Origin: Aurelia coerulea
Taxonomy: Eukaryota > Cnidaria > Scyphozoa > Semaeostomeae > Ulmaridae
Length of the DNA stretch: 64,000 nucleotides
Direction: 5' to 3'
NCBI GenBank assembly: GCA_039566865.1
Contig: CM076943.1
Location: forward strand, 40,618,663 to 40,682,662
Of this stretch, positions 1 through 10,440 are shown piece after piece. The notes under the pieces were generated by a model. That model saw nothing but the letters and a program-made list of their open reading frames with translations, did not search any database and was not told where the DNA came from. Within the stretch, counting starts at the first letter, position 1; each line of letters starts with the position of its first letter. Position numbers and translations under genes: made by a program.

Positions 1-157
1 GCCAAGTGCTACAGATGTATGAATAATTGACAAATGTGCATAAGATTAGCTCCAAGGATGCTTCGGAGAAGTGTCTTTCTATTTCATTTCAACATTTTGT
101 CTTATGAGGCAACTGCAGTTTCCTGGAAGTTTGAGCCTTTTGATGCTAATACTGTTC

Positions 158-313
158 AGGGCCTCCGACGATGGGGGGACCGGGGGGCCATGGCCCCCCA
201 CTTTTTGGTAAATAATGCCGTTCTGAAAGGCAGCTCATCACGTTGTATTGTGGAAAATTGCTTGTATCAAGTTTGCCCCCCCCCCCCACTATTCTGATCT
301 CGTCGGGGGCCTT
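158..313. mobile_element. Small G/C-ended inverted-repeat element, copy 1
   Basis: The left end reads AGGGCCTCCGACGA and the right end is its near complement, TCGTCGGGGGCCTT. The inside has a G-rich block followed by a C homopolymer. A second copy lies at 17918-18071 with the same internal order, which shows this is a dispersed element. The target duplication is not clean: CTGTT occurs on both sides. It has no coding capacity. Confidence 0.7.
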
Positions 314-1034
314 GCTGTTGGAACCATGTAACATATCTTCAGTATTTCAACAGAAACCATTTTTTGCTTATAACAACAACAACCCCAACAACAATATTTA
401 TTGATGATTGATAATAATCATCGTTGTCATCATCATCATCGTCATCATACTGATCATAGTCACAAATCGTTAATTTCAAAGACCAGTTCTTCGTAAAGCA
501 AGACGTTTAATCCCAGCCTGACCAGAAAACAGATTCTTTCCATGCCGAATTCTCATTACTGTTAAACAAAAGAAATTGTTCTAATATTGCTAAAATAAGG
601 AAAAATTTCTCAAGGTTGCAAAAGTTGCCAAAATTCCAAAAGGTTGCCCAAAAGATCGAAAGTTGCCCGAAAGTTGCCGAGCAACTTGTGGACAGGGCTA
701 CAGGAAAAGGAGCAAAGAAACAAACGAATCACGAATTCACGATGCAAATTTCTAAAATTCACGTTTTCACGCAAGCTTTTTTCGGAATTCACGTTCACGT
801 TAACCTGATTTGTGTTTGGAAAGTAAAAATCACAACATTTCGTTTTGTGGCTGTTGGCGGCAGAAGCATACGAGTCAAATCTTTTAACAGGGCACAGGGA
901 AACCCGCAAATATTCCAATTTCACGCTTATAAGCCAATGATATGGCCGTATTCCGACCACATGATTGAAAATAAGGCTTTCGAGATAGCTTTTCGAGTAC
1001 CTTCACGAAAATAAAAGTGGATATTCGACTAATA
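314..1034. other. No gene seen; short trinucleotide tract
   Basis: A CAT/CAA-type low-complexity tract lies near 375-455. At 613-690 there is a loose repeat of GTTGCC-like words, and near 735-805 a repeat of ATTCACG. Long ORFs occur on both strands here (610-1014) but neither resembles a protein family, so I treat this stretch as noncoding. Confidence 0.5.
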
Positions 1035-1735
1035 CATTCTTTTTTTTATAAGAATACTATAAACTTTTCCAGCCTCAATATTCTTAAGAAATTTTCCGTT
1101 TTGAGCCTTAAAGGTGGTGTGAAGCGAAAATTTTTATTTTTCATTTTTATTAAATTTTCAAAAATTTTGTTTGCAAATTACTAGGATAACATATGGAAAT
1201 ATAACTGTATCTGATTTTTGAAAGGTTACAGTGGTAAGGAATACTTCAGCTGAGCTGAATAGATGTTATATAAATTGCCTCATGACTTAATATGATGTTT
1301 AGAAAGGCATGTTGATTGTACAAAGTTTTTAAATTAGATTTCTCTTTGGAAACATGGCCAACCTTGTATACTTTCTTTACATTTTGCAAACAAAATGACA
1401 TCATCACCAAATCGTACAAAACAGTGGATAACTCTAAAATAAAACAACGTATGAAAAAAATTTAAACGACATTCTTTATCATTCAACTGCGCTATTCATT
1501 TGCATCAATAAAAATTTTCGCTTCACACCACCTTTAACATATTCTTAAAGTATTCTTATTTTTTCAAATCTGGTATGGTTTCAGGGGAACATGTGTCATA
1601 TCATTATGAAGAAATAGTCGAACGAAAGAAAATTTTAAGCAATTGTAACAATAAGAATGTTATGAACATCGCAAAACAGGCAACTGCTGGAAAATGAGAC
1701 ACAAATATGCTAGCTGAGGCTGAGCAATATATATA
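1035..1735. mobile_element. TA-flanked MITE (CACTCTTTTTTT family), interrupted copy
   Basis: This is a reverse-oriented copy of the MITE at 4799-5162. It begins next to TA with a T-rich end and TATAAGAAT motifs, and shares the internal words GCTCAGCCTCAG and CAACTGCTGG. The far end is replaced by an AT dinucleotide run near 1727-1740. It contains a complete TTAA element (1112-1533). Tc1/mariner affiliation is inferred from the TA target. Confidence 0.75.
1112..1533. mobile_element. TTAA-flanked 422-bp element nested in a MITE
   Basis: TTAA sits on both sides (1108-1111 and 1534-1537), and the ends are perfect inverted repeats beginning AGGTGGTGTGAAGCG. The sister MITE at 4799-5162 shows the uninterrupted sequence with a single TTAA, so this is a direct filled-site versus empty-site comparison. 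A TTAA target is typical of piggyBac-type transposition. No transposase is encoded. Confidence 0.85.
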
Positions 1736-1770
1736 TATAATTGCAGTCACGCTGTCACGGCATGAGAGAT

Positions 1771-2334
1771 TCATGTAGCTTCTGCTTCTGCTGCATTGCA
1801 AACTGTTTCTGAGATCTTTCTCCAAGCTTTTCGGTCTTGTGCTGTCAATCTTATCTGTTCAAAGTCATCCATTTTCTTCATAGTTGGTATTGGAAAGGCC
1901 TTTTTCTTTGTTCTCGCTCTGATTATGTCTTTGTTTAAAGTTGTTACGATACTTTCTCGAGGTCTGCCTCTGAACCCTTTTTCTGATCTTTCAAAGTAGA
2001 ATTTCATCGCCTTTACTGCTGGTGTCTCATCAGATAAACGTAATATATGACCAAACAATCGCCATCTACCTTTCAGGATATCTATTGAAATTGGTCGTTC
2101 TTCGCATCTTTTATACAAGTTTTGATTGGAAATCTTGTTTGGGTATCTTTTTCCTATTAGCTGTCTCAGTTGCTGTCTGTGAAAAGCATCAAGACTTTTT
2201 GTATCTTTTTGTGTCATTCCCCAAGTTGAGCTGTTATACATCAAGACTGGTTTTGCAAGTGTTCTGTACAGCTTGAGACGAAGCCTTTCACTGACATGGT
2301 CTTTTCTGATCCAGATGTGATTTACTCTATTCAT
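1771..2334 (-). pseudogene. LINE pol C-terminal region
   Basis: This 187-codon open segment follows the RT domain of the minus-strand LINE. It includes LYRTLAKPVLMY, RWRLFGHILR, RGRPRES and DRKAWRKISE, the usual order after the thumb in RTE/BovB-type and related LINE proteins. It is out of frame with the RT segment that ends at 2452, so it is a fragment and not an independent gene. The stop is followed closely by the element's 3' end near 1741, giving a very short 3' UTR, as in RTE elements. Confidence 0.75.
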
Positions 2335-2451
2335 GGATGCTATGGATAACTGTTTTCTCCTTTGTATATCTTCTGTATCTCCTAACAGAGAACCGAGCTT
2401 TTTAGTTGTCCTCCATCGCTCTGTATTTCGGTCTCCTCGAAAAATTTCAGT

Positions 2452-3246
2452 TTACTCTGTCTTGCTGTTGTTTACTTTCAAATTATCTCTTAGTAGAATC
2501 TCTCCAATCTTATCTGTGATGGTGTTCTTCTCTTCTTCACTTGTCGTAAGGAAGTCAGCATCATCCGCATATATTGCTTCATGAGGTAAAAAGGTTGGAG
2601 ATCTGTTACCACTTTCTTCATCGTTATCACCATCCATCTCATGTCTAAAATTTCTTACTTTTTGAAGTGATTCTTCAAAATAGATGTCGAACAGTACACC
2701 ACTGAGTGCATCACCTTGTGGTGAACCCATATTGCTACTGAAGGGCTCTGTCTCGGCGTTGTTTATTCTTACGTCCAGAGTCGTATTGCTTAATAACAAT
2801 TGAATCATTCTTAATTCATCTTCTTCGAGGAACTTCTTTAGAATGGCAATGAGCTGTTCACGTCGGATTGTATCAAAAGCGCTGCTCATGTCTATGCCAG
2901 TGATGTAAACTTTAATGTGTGATATTTGTGTCTTTGCAATGATCCATTTGTATGCCCAGACTATGTCTGATGTACTGCGATTTGGTCGATATGCTGCCTG
3001 TGAATCTGCTAAGAATTGTTCTACCTTTGGTTGAATGCGACGTAGAACTATATTTGACAAGATCTTTCTCAGTAGTGGGAGTAATATCACTGGTCGCAGG
3101 TTGGTAACAGGACCTTTGGTATTGCCAGGTTTCTGTAAGGACACAAGCATGCCTTCGCCCAATTCAAGTTCTATTTCTTTTTCAAAGGCTTCATTGAAAA
3201 TTTCTTTGATGGCTTCGAACAGTATCAGGGGCCCATACTTCACCAT
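2452..3246 (-). pseudogene. LINE reverse transcriptase domain
   Basis: The 264-residue segment carries RT motifs in order: LRPVILLPLLRKI; QAAYRPNRSTSDIV; the catalytic Asp region ITGIDMSSAFDTIRR; GSPQGDALSGVLF; and the YADD box in IYADDADFL. These polymerise cDNA at the target nick in target-primed reverse transcription. The downstream frame is shifted relative to 1771-2334, and the upstream linker (3337-3891) is in another frame, so no full-length product is possible. Confidence 0.85.
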
Positions 3247-3336
3247 TTCAGCAGATATATTATCAATCCCTGGGGTTTTGTTGTTATTTAATTTATTAAT
3301 GCCAGCTCTTACTTCTTCTGTTGATATTTCTTTATT

Positions 3337-3891
3337 CTATTTTCTAGGCTGCCCATCATATGGCTTCATACTACTGACATCATCGTCGTTGAAGTGCTTC
3401 TCAAAATGCCCTCTGACTACTTTGTAGATCTCAGATGGCTTTGTTATGCACTTTTTGTTCTCATCGTGCACATAAGGATTTGCAAAGGACTTTTGCTGTA
3501 AAATTTTAACTGACTTATACATCTTTGAAGCATCTTCTATTTGATCAAGCTGACTAACCTTCTGATATAATTCTTGCTCTTTGTCTTGCTCGAGTCTCTG
3601 CTTGATTTCATGCAAGATCTTATTTCGCTCTTTTTTCATCGCCTTGTACTCAGTGACATCATGACAGCGGGAAAGGTTTAGTCGAAGTTGTTTTTGTTTC
3701 TCTGACATTTCTTGAATGTCTTGGTCGTGAGTCCTTCGGTTAGGTCCAATTTTCTTGGCATGTCCTAAATGCTTTTGTGCTGAATTTGTAATTATTTCTT
3801 TTATTGCTTTCCAATCAGTACTTTTACCTTGTTGTAACTCTTTTTCGATTTCACTTTTGTACTTTGTTTGTACATTTTCATCTTTGATCAA
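3337..3891 (-). pseudogene. LINE linker between endonuclease and RT
   Basis: A 184-codon Lys/Glu-rich open segment lies between the endonuclease and RT domains of the same LINE. Its composition (many KQ, EKEL and KKERNK stretches) matches the charged, probably coiled-coil linker common in this class. It has no separate function that I recognise. Confidence 0.65.
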
Positions 3892-3894
3892 TGT

Positions 3895-4796
3895 TGTGCA
3901 GTTGAAAGGTATCTTATTTGTACTTTTTGCTCTTCGAAATAATTTGAAAGGCTCTGTTCTTAATCTGCATATTACTATGCGATGATCGCTGTTTACCTGC
4001 GTGCCACCGTAAGATCGTGCGTCTATTAAAACATGTTTTCTATTCCCTGGGCATATGATGTAATCAGTTTGGTTATAAATATGAATAACTTTGTTGTTAA
4101 CTTCTCTTGTGAATTCCTAAGTGGTAATATGACGTGCAGGATGTTGAAAAGCACTGATGAAAAGATTGTGAATGTTGCAAAAATCGATAAGTGTTTGACC
4201 GCTATTGTTTCTCTTTCCTCTTGAGTATCTCCCAAGGCATTCTTCATTCCCAGAACGTTTTCCAACTTTTGCATTAAAATCACCTGCTATCAATACCAGA
4301 GATGCTGCCTTCGTAAGTTCAGAAATTAAGGTAGGTAACTCTGCTTTCCGCTCTAGTGCACAGCGAGATGCCGTTTCACAAAACCACTCTCCTCAGAAAA
4401 CAGTTAATTTCTCCAATATTATGCGGTCTATCGAAAAGCGGTAAAAAGGATGTTGTTCTGTATCCTCTGGGAAATCGAAAGATGTATAAATCGCAATGTT
4501 TTCGTCAACCCTGACTTCGCAAATCCTTGCTCAAATCTTTTTGCTGATTTCAGAACAGTGGATTTACCTCCAAAACTACTCGAAAAAGTTTTGATTTTTT
4601 TTCGCTCCATCTTTAGCTAAGTAGTTGATCTACAACTTTGCCAAGTCTGATTGAAAAGTGTATATAACTGTATATAACTGATCTAATTCATCGGTGTCAT
4701 TTTTAACGCGTTCAGTGGTGGGGGCATATACATTTATTATTGTGATAAGATTTCTCACTGCTGTTTGCTTGATCACAGTTTTCGTCCCTCGTCTGG
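3895..4796 (-). pseudogene. LINE endonuclease, C-terminal half
   Basis: Translation of the minus strand gives LITIINVYAPTTE near 4745, then after a disturbed stretch GDFNAKVGKRSG near 4270 and NSDHRIVICRL near 3990. These are APE-type endonuclease motifs: the GDFN and SDH residues take part in metal binding and catalysis. A stop codon follows HITT at about 4110 and breaks the domain. The AT-rich stretch 4430-4690 is frame-shifted. Confidence 0.75.
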
Positions 4797-4798
4797 TA

Positions 4799-5162
4799 CA
4801 CTCTTTTTTTTTTATAAGAATATTGTCTATAAGAATATTCAGGCTCAGAATCATCCAAATTTTAAGAATATTATAAGAATATTGCTCAGCCTCAGCTCGT
4901 ATATTTGTGTCTCATTTTCCAGCAGTTGCCTGTTTTGCGATGTTCATAACATTCTTATTGTTACAATTGCTTAGATTTGTCTTTCGTTCGACCATTTCTT
5001 CATAATAATATGACACTTCTTTGAACAATGTTCCCCTGAAACCATATCAGATTTGAAAAAATAAGAATACTTTAAGAATATGTTAAGGCTCAAAACGAAA
5101 AATTGCTTAAGAATATTGAGGCTGGAAAAAATTTATAGTATTCTTATAAAAAAAAAAGAGTG
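4799..5162. mobile_element. TA-flanked 364-bp MITE splitting the LINE endonuclease
   Basis: TA is duplicated at 4797-4798 and 5163-5164. The inverted termini begin CACTCTTTTTTTT and run into TATAAGAATATT. It interrupts the LINE endonuclease after residue ~121. It is also the empty-site reference for the TTAA element at 1112-1533, since it has GCCTTAACATATT uninterrupted (complement strand). It is nonautonomous; Tc1/mariner-like by its TA target. Confidence 0.88.
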
Positions 5163-5529
5163 TACAGGTATATTTTTTCACTAACGAAATTTTCAAAGAT
5201 GTTTCATTTATTTGTTGACATTCGTAGACTGGGTCTTTAGTTCGAATTTGTAAAACTGAAATTCTGTCTGAAACTTTCCAGTACTTGTGTATATGATTCA
5301 CAAGTTTCGAAGACACGAAGAACCCATTTCCATAGTATACTGACTCAGATGGTAGGCATATCAGGCGGTTGTTCTTCACGTTCGTGTCTAGGCTCTCGTG
5401 TAATTTCGTTTCTTGCAAACAGCAAACATCGATTTTGTACCTTTCCAAATCATCCGCGAGATTTTCTCTTTTGAATTCTTGACGTAAACCTCTGACATTG
5501 AATGTTGCTAGATTGAAGACTGATTTCAT
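5163..5529 (-). pseudogene. LINE endonuclease, N-terminal part
   Basis: This is the first ~121 codons of the LINE protein, starting at the Met before KSVFNLATFNVRGL. The Asn in TFN and the Glu in LQETK are the conserved N-terminal catalytic positions of APE-type endonucleases. The reading frame runs into the MITE at 5162 and continues out of context. The stretch 5530-5560 upstream is probably 5' UTR. Confidence 0.8.
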
Positions 5530-5562
5530 TCCGTAGTTTGGATTGCTATAGACTTAAAGCTG

Positions 5563-6527
5563 CGACGAAGTCACAGCCGGAGCTCCGTCACCCGCTCCGC
5601 CAAAAAACATAAGATCCTTTTGGATGATTACAAAGTCCGTCCTGAGCTAAGCAAGCATAAGAAAATCTGAAAATTGATTTCTTCATAACCCCAAATGATC
5701 GTTGATGCTGCTTTTAGCTACAGTCAGAGAGATGAGTGTTGCTGCTAAAGTCGCCTTCAATAGAAAATCAAGCGCCTTGCATGTCTCAAATTAGATGTCA
5801 TGTGAGATTTACGATAATGCAAAATTACTTATGATTATGCAGAACCCTGCAGAACGTTTCTATTCGCGGGCATAGCGGGCATCTAGTTTGAGACAAGCAG
5901 TCACGAAAATAACCTCTGTGCAGATTCACATGCATGAAGATGTTTTGGTTCAGTGTGACCACGTGCCTTCCCCCAGTCAATGGGGCCATTGTTTGCTGGA
6001 ATTCTGCACCTTTCCTCTCAACTTCACCTGCGACGTTTGCATCCGTAGCTGTGTAGGAGGGCGGTCCTTCCACCTTCGGTGATACTGCGAATGCAAGCCT
6101 CTGTGCAGGCCGCCGGTTACATCATCCTCCAAGGTTGACTTATTTGCATAATGAGTACTATCAATAAGTGGTTAATGATGCGTTCGTTCTAGAAAACGAT
6201 TGTTTTAACATCATTAAGCTGCTAATGAAGTCAAGAACGTGCCAATTTGTTGTTGTGCCAGGGTAAACATCATGGTGATTTATCCATCTTGCGGTGTCAA
6301 ATCTGTCCAACATGAAATAAGCCGACGTCAAATGTTGCTATAGGATCGCAGGAAACTTCTGTCTTGTATGCGCTTTCTGTGCGCTTTCTTTATTTCAGTG
6401 CCAATTAGCAGAGATAAAACGTTAATTAATTGTTTTAACGAGCGTGACTGACTTACTTACTTACTTTCTTTCTTTCTTTCTGACATCGGAGCCCCTTCTT
6501 AGATTACAAAGGACTTTGTAATCAAAA
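5563..6527. other. No gene seen
   Basis: Short ORFs occur on both strands near 5825-6082, but neither shows a recognisable domain. A tetranucleotide tract (CTTA then CTTT repeats) lies at 6447-6480. I see no element boundaries here. Confidence 0.4.
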
Positions 6528-6621
6528 AGGCTGAGCAATATTCTTCTAATATTCTTAAAATTTGGATGATTCTGAGCCTGAATATTCTTATAAGCAATAT
6601 TCTTATAAAAAAAAGAGTGTA
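6528..6621. mobile_element. Fragment of the CACTCTTTTTTT MITE
   Basis: About 95 bp matches one end of the MITE at 4799-5162 (GGCTGAGCAATATTCTT through the A-rich terminus AAAAAGAGTG). The other end is missing, so this is a truncated copy. Confidence 0.75.
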
Positions 6622-7064
6622 AGATACAGAGCTGGCCTTACCACGAATCGATTCGAGAGGCCCCACTCCACATTTGTTTTTCTGCAATCTTCGACGAAAG
6701 TTGCAAGACGAAAGTTGCTGCCAAGAAAGCTGATGGGCCTACCTTCACCTGCAGCAGAATCCCAGTAATCGGCATTAAATCACTCCTTTTTGTAATAATA
6801 ACCAGCGGATACATTAACGAATAACTTAACCACAGTTCAAATTTCTTTCCACCAATTTATCATCAATAATTTCGATAAAATGAGTTAAGACTTTACAGCC
6901 TCAGCAGCAAACTGTCCAACTACCGTCGATTCAAAGTTTTCTTGTTGCAAACACCTTGGAAGTCTTGCAAGACTTGCATAAAACAATATGTTTTGTAAGA
7001 CTTAGGTCTCCCATATGACATAGGAAAATGAAGCCTTTGAGAATACTCTGGTATATAAGGGATA
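6622..7064. other. No gene or clear repeat seen
   Basis: This is AT-rich sequence without long ORFs or inverted ends that I could identify. Confidence 0.4.
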
Positions 7065-7801
7065 GGGATGCTCAGGTTACTTTTTGGGTCTAAAATTTAG
7101 GCAAGGATTATTTTTTTGGGTCAATGATTTATACAGTTATTTTTTGGGTTCAAGAAATTCTGGCTTAATTTTTTGGGTCTCAAATATGAGAAAAAGTAGA
7201 AAAATTGGCGAAAATATAATTTACAAACAAAATTAGAGTCAAGTAACAATCCTAAAATAAAAAAAAAACATAATATCCAAACACATTATGAGAATCTAAT
7301 CAGTTAGGGCATTTTTATGCAGATTTAAGATACTGACTTCATAACTTTTGGATATGTAAGTTTGGAAAAATTATTTTTTTGGGTCTATTTTCATGCTAGA
7401 GATTACTTTTTTGGGTTGATGCGTTGTACTCCAGCCCCCAGGGGGGGCACTCAGCACATGCACATACGGGGAGGTTAGTCCGATATTTTTGAGTCAGAAT
7501 ATTGCTGAGAGTGATATTTTTGGGTCCAAATAAACTGAAAATATGTTTTTGATATTTTTGGGCACAAAATATTGTGAAAATAATATTTCTGGGTTCTTTA
7601 GAGGCAATCTCGGCCTCAATTTGTATTGTTCCAGAATCTTTTATGTTCATTTACAGATGTCAAGGTATAAAATGAGCTGATATTTTTGGGTTGTAATGAA
7701 ACTAAATTGATACTTTTGGGTTTCATGAAAAATTTCTCGGACTGACCCCCCCGTATGTGCATGTGCTGAGTGTCCCCCCTGGGCTCCAGCCTGAGCACCC
7801 C
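7065..7801. mobile_element. TA-flanked element with TTTTTTGGGTC words, interrupted
   Basis: The ends are inverted: GGGATGCTCAGG on the left and CCTGAGCACCCC on the right, with TA at 7063-7064 and 7802-7803. The left half repeats the word TTTTTTGGGTC several times. The right end is separated from it by an inserted 347-bp element (7437-7783). It is nonautonomous. Confidence 0.7.
7437..7783. mobile_element. hAT-like 347-bp MITE (CCCAGGGGGGGCACTCAGC)
   Basis: It is flanked by the exact 8-bp duplication CTCCAGCC (7429-7436 and 7784-7791). Long inverted termini start CCCAGGGGGGGCACTCAGC and extend through CACATGCACATACGGGG. The inside repeats words of the type ATATTTTTGGG. The 8-bp target suggests a hAT-type transposase supplied in trans. 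Confidence 0.85.
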
Positions 7802-7984
7802 TATACTAAATATACCTGAGTAGCCCCCCTGGGGACAGGACCTCTGAAAAATCAAAGCATATTTCAAAAATTTCAAACTGCAAGGTGCCAAGCGAACGAA
7901 AAAGAAGGAAGGAATGTAAGAAATAATTTGAAAAAGGAAAGACCACGATCGATTGTCGGATCCGAAGATGCTTGCGGTGACGAA

Positions 7985-8265
7985 TAAATTAATAAGTTTT
8001 AAAGGCAGAAACACCGCAATACAACAAAAAACAACAGCAAATGGTTGAAAAAATTTTATGCCAATATTTCGTCTTGCCATGCAGGACTTCTTCAGGGCTG
8101 TAATGTAACAGTTATAAGAAAAATTTGAATATGTGTACAGCGATTTGAAAAGGGGAAATAACACGTGATTGGTTAGATATCGGTTAGGTTTACAACGGAT
8201 GCTAATAATGATAATAATAATGATGATGAAATTAAACTAAAAGCACCATCAAAAAACAACAGAAA
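7985..8265 (-). mobile_element. Penelope-like terminal region, left arm
   Basis: This is the complement of 10440-10680 plus 10817-10870, so the two form inverted arms about 2.2 kb apart. On the minus strand it contains a hammerhead-like block near 8066-8094 (GAAGAAGTCCTGCATGGC then GACGAAAT), a motif typical of Penelope-like element ends. It lacks the 138-bp insertion present in the right arm, so it serves as the empty-site reference for that insertion. Confidence 0.65.
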
Positions 8266-8271
8266 ATAAAA

Positions 8272-8560
8272 TATATGAAAAAACACACTGTTATTTTAAA
8301 AAACGTTTCGATTAAAATCTTCATCAGTTTACTTTACAAGTCCGGACAGCCAGGTTTATATACAATGTAAATAAAATTCTATTAACATAAAATTTACATA
8401 AAATCAAAATTACGATACCCTTGATACATTCCAAACTATAGACTTACAATAATACAGACGTTTTACAGCGTAAACAAAATTAACATAAACTTATTTAGAT
8501 AAAAACAAAAATACCCTAGACACATTCCAAACCATAAAATTACAATCATACAGCCCATCT
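8272..8560 (-). mobile_element. Penelope-like 3' region with hammerhead-like motif
   Basis: The minus-strand sequence at 8304-8327 contains CTGATGA, a short AT stem and CGAAACG, the arrangement of a minimal hammerhead ribozyme core. The following sequence has two loosely repeated ~90-bp blocks (ATACCCTTGATACATTCC near 8416 and a similar one near 8511). It lies directly downstream of the GIY-YIG remnant, as expected for a Penelope-like 3' UTR. Confidence 0.6.
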
Positions 8561-8789
8561 TTTAACCTTTTACCCACATGGGATTGAGAGTGTCAGCCGA
8601 AATATAAATGTTTACAAGGAAACAGGAAAACAGACGCCAGCCAGTAACCCTCCAAGGATTTGCTTAAGTTGCTAAATCCCGAATGGCCCGATGGGGAATT
8701 CCATCCCAACACCACGTGCAAATTGCACGAAGTTAACCAGCCAGCATCTCCTCCCCCTCCCCTGAGATCTAAGTGCAACGGTAGAAGGA

Positions 8790-9180
8790 TTAAGCGCTCC
8801 CGCAGGCAAACAAGTCCAATTCGACATCCGCTACCCTTTCATTTAGGCCCTGTGGAGAAAATAGACCCAATTTATACTGCCAAAATAGCTCCTTTCTACG
8901 GAGCGAATATACGTCACCTGCACCATCGATGATGCTTATTTTTACCAAAAACTCACCCCGATGATTTTGTTCAAAAAAGTGAGAGAAAAAGCTTGCCTGT
9001 GGGACCGGCTTACCCGTATGAAGATTACCACTGAGACGCTTTTGTTTTGTAGGTCCGAAAATACGATTTATAGACGTTAAATCTCTGGCGAAATTTAGTC
9101 TTCGTACTACCGACATACTTTTTATTGCAACATTCGCATTGTAGCAAGTATACTACATAATCCGAGTTGCAGTCATACGC
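8790..9180 (-). pseudogene. Penelope-like GIY-YIG endonuclease remnant
   Basis: Translation from 9180 downward gives VVYLLQCECCNKKYVGST, the VVYL/YVGST core of the GIY-YIG endonuclease that Penelope-like elements carry after the RT. About 70 codons later, in a different frame, comes LRRKELFWQYKL followed by FSPQGLNE, the conserved C-terminal block of this protein class. The frame change between the two blocks means the gene is dead. The RT portion is absent: the sequence upstream of 9190 is microsatellite-rich and unrelated. Confidence 0.8.
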
Positions 9181-9190
9181 CCCTGAAAAG

Positions 9191-9610
9191 TTTCTAAAAA
9201 ACCGTTTCTAAAAAAAGTTTCTAAAAAAAACTAAGTTTCTAATAATGATGATGTTAATGATGGTGATAATAATAATAATGATAATAATAATAATAATGAT
9301 ACCGATTATGCTAGTGCAATGTAAGAAAGTAATTGCGATAATAATAGTAATAACGATGGGGATGATGAGGGGGATAGGTCAGATAAGAGAATGAGTAGAT
9401 AGGTTACTTTATAATTGTATTTGTTAGCGGTCTGTGGTTCTGTTTAGTCCGTTAGGTGAGAGAGTGTTCGCTAAGCCAATGAAGTAAGTTTCTTTGGCTG
9501 TGGCTCGTCTCACACTCGCTCTGGTGTCATGTATCTTAAGTAACGGTAGCATTTGTAGGTCTTGTGCAGAGTGGTTGGGTTATCTTCCTTGAAAATGCTA
9601 AAAGACTGAC
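9191..9610. repeat. ATA/ATG microsatellite-rich stretch
   Basis: Runs of AAT and ATG trinucleotides (9240-9300 and 9340-9370) flank a block (9298-9345) that recurs inverted at 10152-10200. Near 9190-9235 the word AAGTTTCTAAAAA repeats. A short inverted repeat pairs 9556-9585 with 9723-9745 around the following GIY-YIG fragment. Confidence 0.65.
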
Positions 9611-9744
9611 TGCCAATACATAGGACAAACAGGACGACGCATAAGAGACAGACTTAACGAACATCGACGAGACATCATAAACAAACGTTCCGACACATCC
9701 GGGGTTGCAGAACACTTCTGTAAAACCCAACCACTCTGTACAAG
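9611..9744 (+). pseudogene. Second GIY-YIG fragment, plus strand
   Basis: The plus strand reads CQYIGQTGRRIRDRLNEHRR and then DTSGVAEHFCKTQP. YIGQTGRR with a downstream NEH is the central part of a GIY-YIG nuclease of the Penelope/LINE-associated type. It lies opposite in orientation to the remnant at 8790-9180, supporting an inverted Penelope composite. Only about 45 codons survive. Confidence 0.7.
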
Positions 9745-10149
9745 CACAGGGGGTCCAGGAATGTCAGTGAAGACCACTGTAGTTTTGGTTTCTTGATTCC
9801 GCGGTTCTCGGTTCCTTCGTTCCTTGGTTCGTCATGAAAATAATAGCTGTGTAATTTGATACCGATTACATCATCCTTGTGTGCGGTCAGCCAGCTATTG
9901 TTACAGTAGAACAAGTTACCGTTACGAGGCGCAGGATTTGAAAAACCCGCGAATTCAAACGGCAGCCAATGAGAGAAGAGCTCTCACACGACAAATGAGA
10001 CAATAGCTGGCTGACCGCACACAAGGATGATGTAATAGGTATCAAATTACACAGCTGTTATTTTCATGACGAACCAAGGAACGAAGGAACCGCGGAATCA
10101 AGAAACCAAAACTACAGTGGTCTTCACTGACATTCCTGGACCCCCTGTG
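9745..10149. mobile_element. Snapback MITE with ~150-bp arms
   Basis: Arms 9745-9901 and 10000-10149 are near-perfect inverted repeats starting CACAGGGGGTCCAGG, separated by a ~98-bp loop. A transcript would form a long hairpin. No clear target duplication was read; the left flank is the GIY-YIG fragment and the right flank is the inverted microsatellite block. It is noncoding. Confidence 0.8.
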
Positions 10150-10440
10150 TTATTATCGCAATTACTTTCTTACATTGCACTAACATAATCGGTATTATTA
10201 TTATTATCATTATTACTATTATTATTATTATTATTATATGAAAAACACTGTTATTTTAAAAAACGTTTCGATTAAAATCTTCATCAGTTATTATTATTAT
10301 TATAATATAATATAATTTACTATATTTATATATATATATATATATTTATATATTAATTATAATTTACTGATGAAGATTTTAATCGAAACGTTTTTTAAAA
10401 TAACAGTGTGTTTTTTCATATATTATTATTATTATTATCA
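10150..10440. repeat. Microsatellites plus inverted hammerhead-like ends
   Basis: The stretch 10150-10240 is the inverted counterpart of 9298-9345 plus an ATT trinucleotide run. Two opposed copies of the block CTGATGA, short stem, CGAAACG lie at 10264-10287 (minus) and 10367-10390 (plus), separated by a TA-rich run (10290-10360). These look like Penelope-like 3' ends in head-to-head order. Confidence 0.65.

Larger units (their letters stand above)
1741..5560 (-). mobile_element. Degenerate RTE-like LINE with endonuclease and RT
   Basis: This non-LTR retrotransposon reads on the minus strand. In order it has: the start of an APE-type endonuclease (5529 down to about 5165, with LATFNVRGL and CCLQETK); a MITE insertion; the rest of the endonuclease (INVYAPTTE, then GDFNAKVG near 4270 and SDHR near 3990); a basic linker (3891-3337); a reverse transcriptase (3246-2452); and a C-terminal region (2334-1771) with RWRLFGHILR and DRKAWRK. 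An in-frame stop stands where this endonuclease class usually has Trp after HITT (about 4110), and frame changes occur near 4600, 3340 and 2450, so the copy is dead. Clade assignment to RTE is provisional and rests on the C-terminal motifs. Confidence 0.85.

Noticed and set aside
616..1014. 132-codon plus-strand ORF, with a 116-codon ORF opposite
   Set aside because: No domain; overlapping ORFs on both strands of repeated GTTGCC/ATTCACG words suggest chance.
7616..8164. 182-codon minus-strand ORF
   Set aside because: It crosses the boundary of two unrelated repeats (the 7437-7783 MITE region and the Penelope-like arm), so it cannot be one gene.
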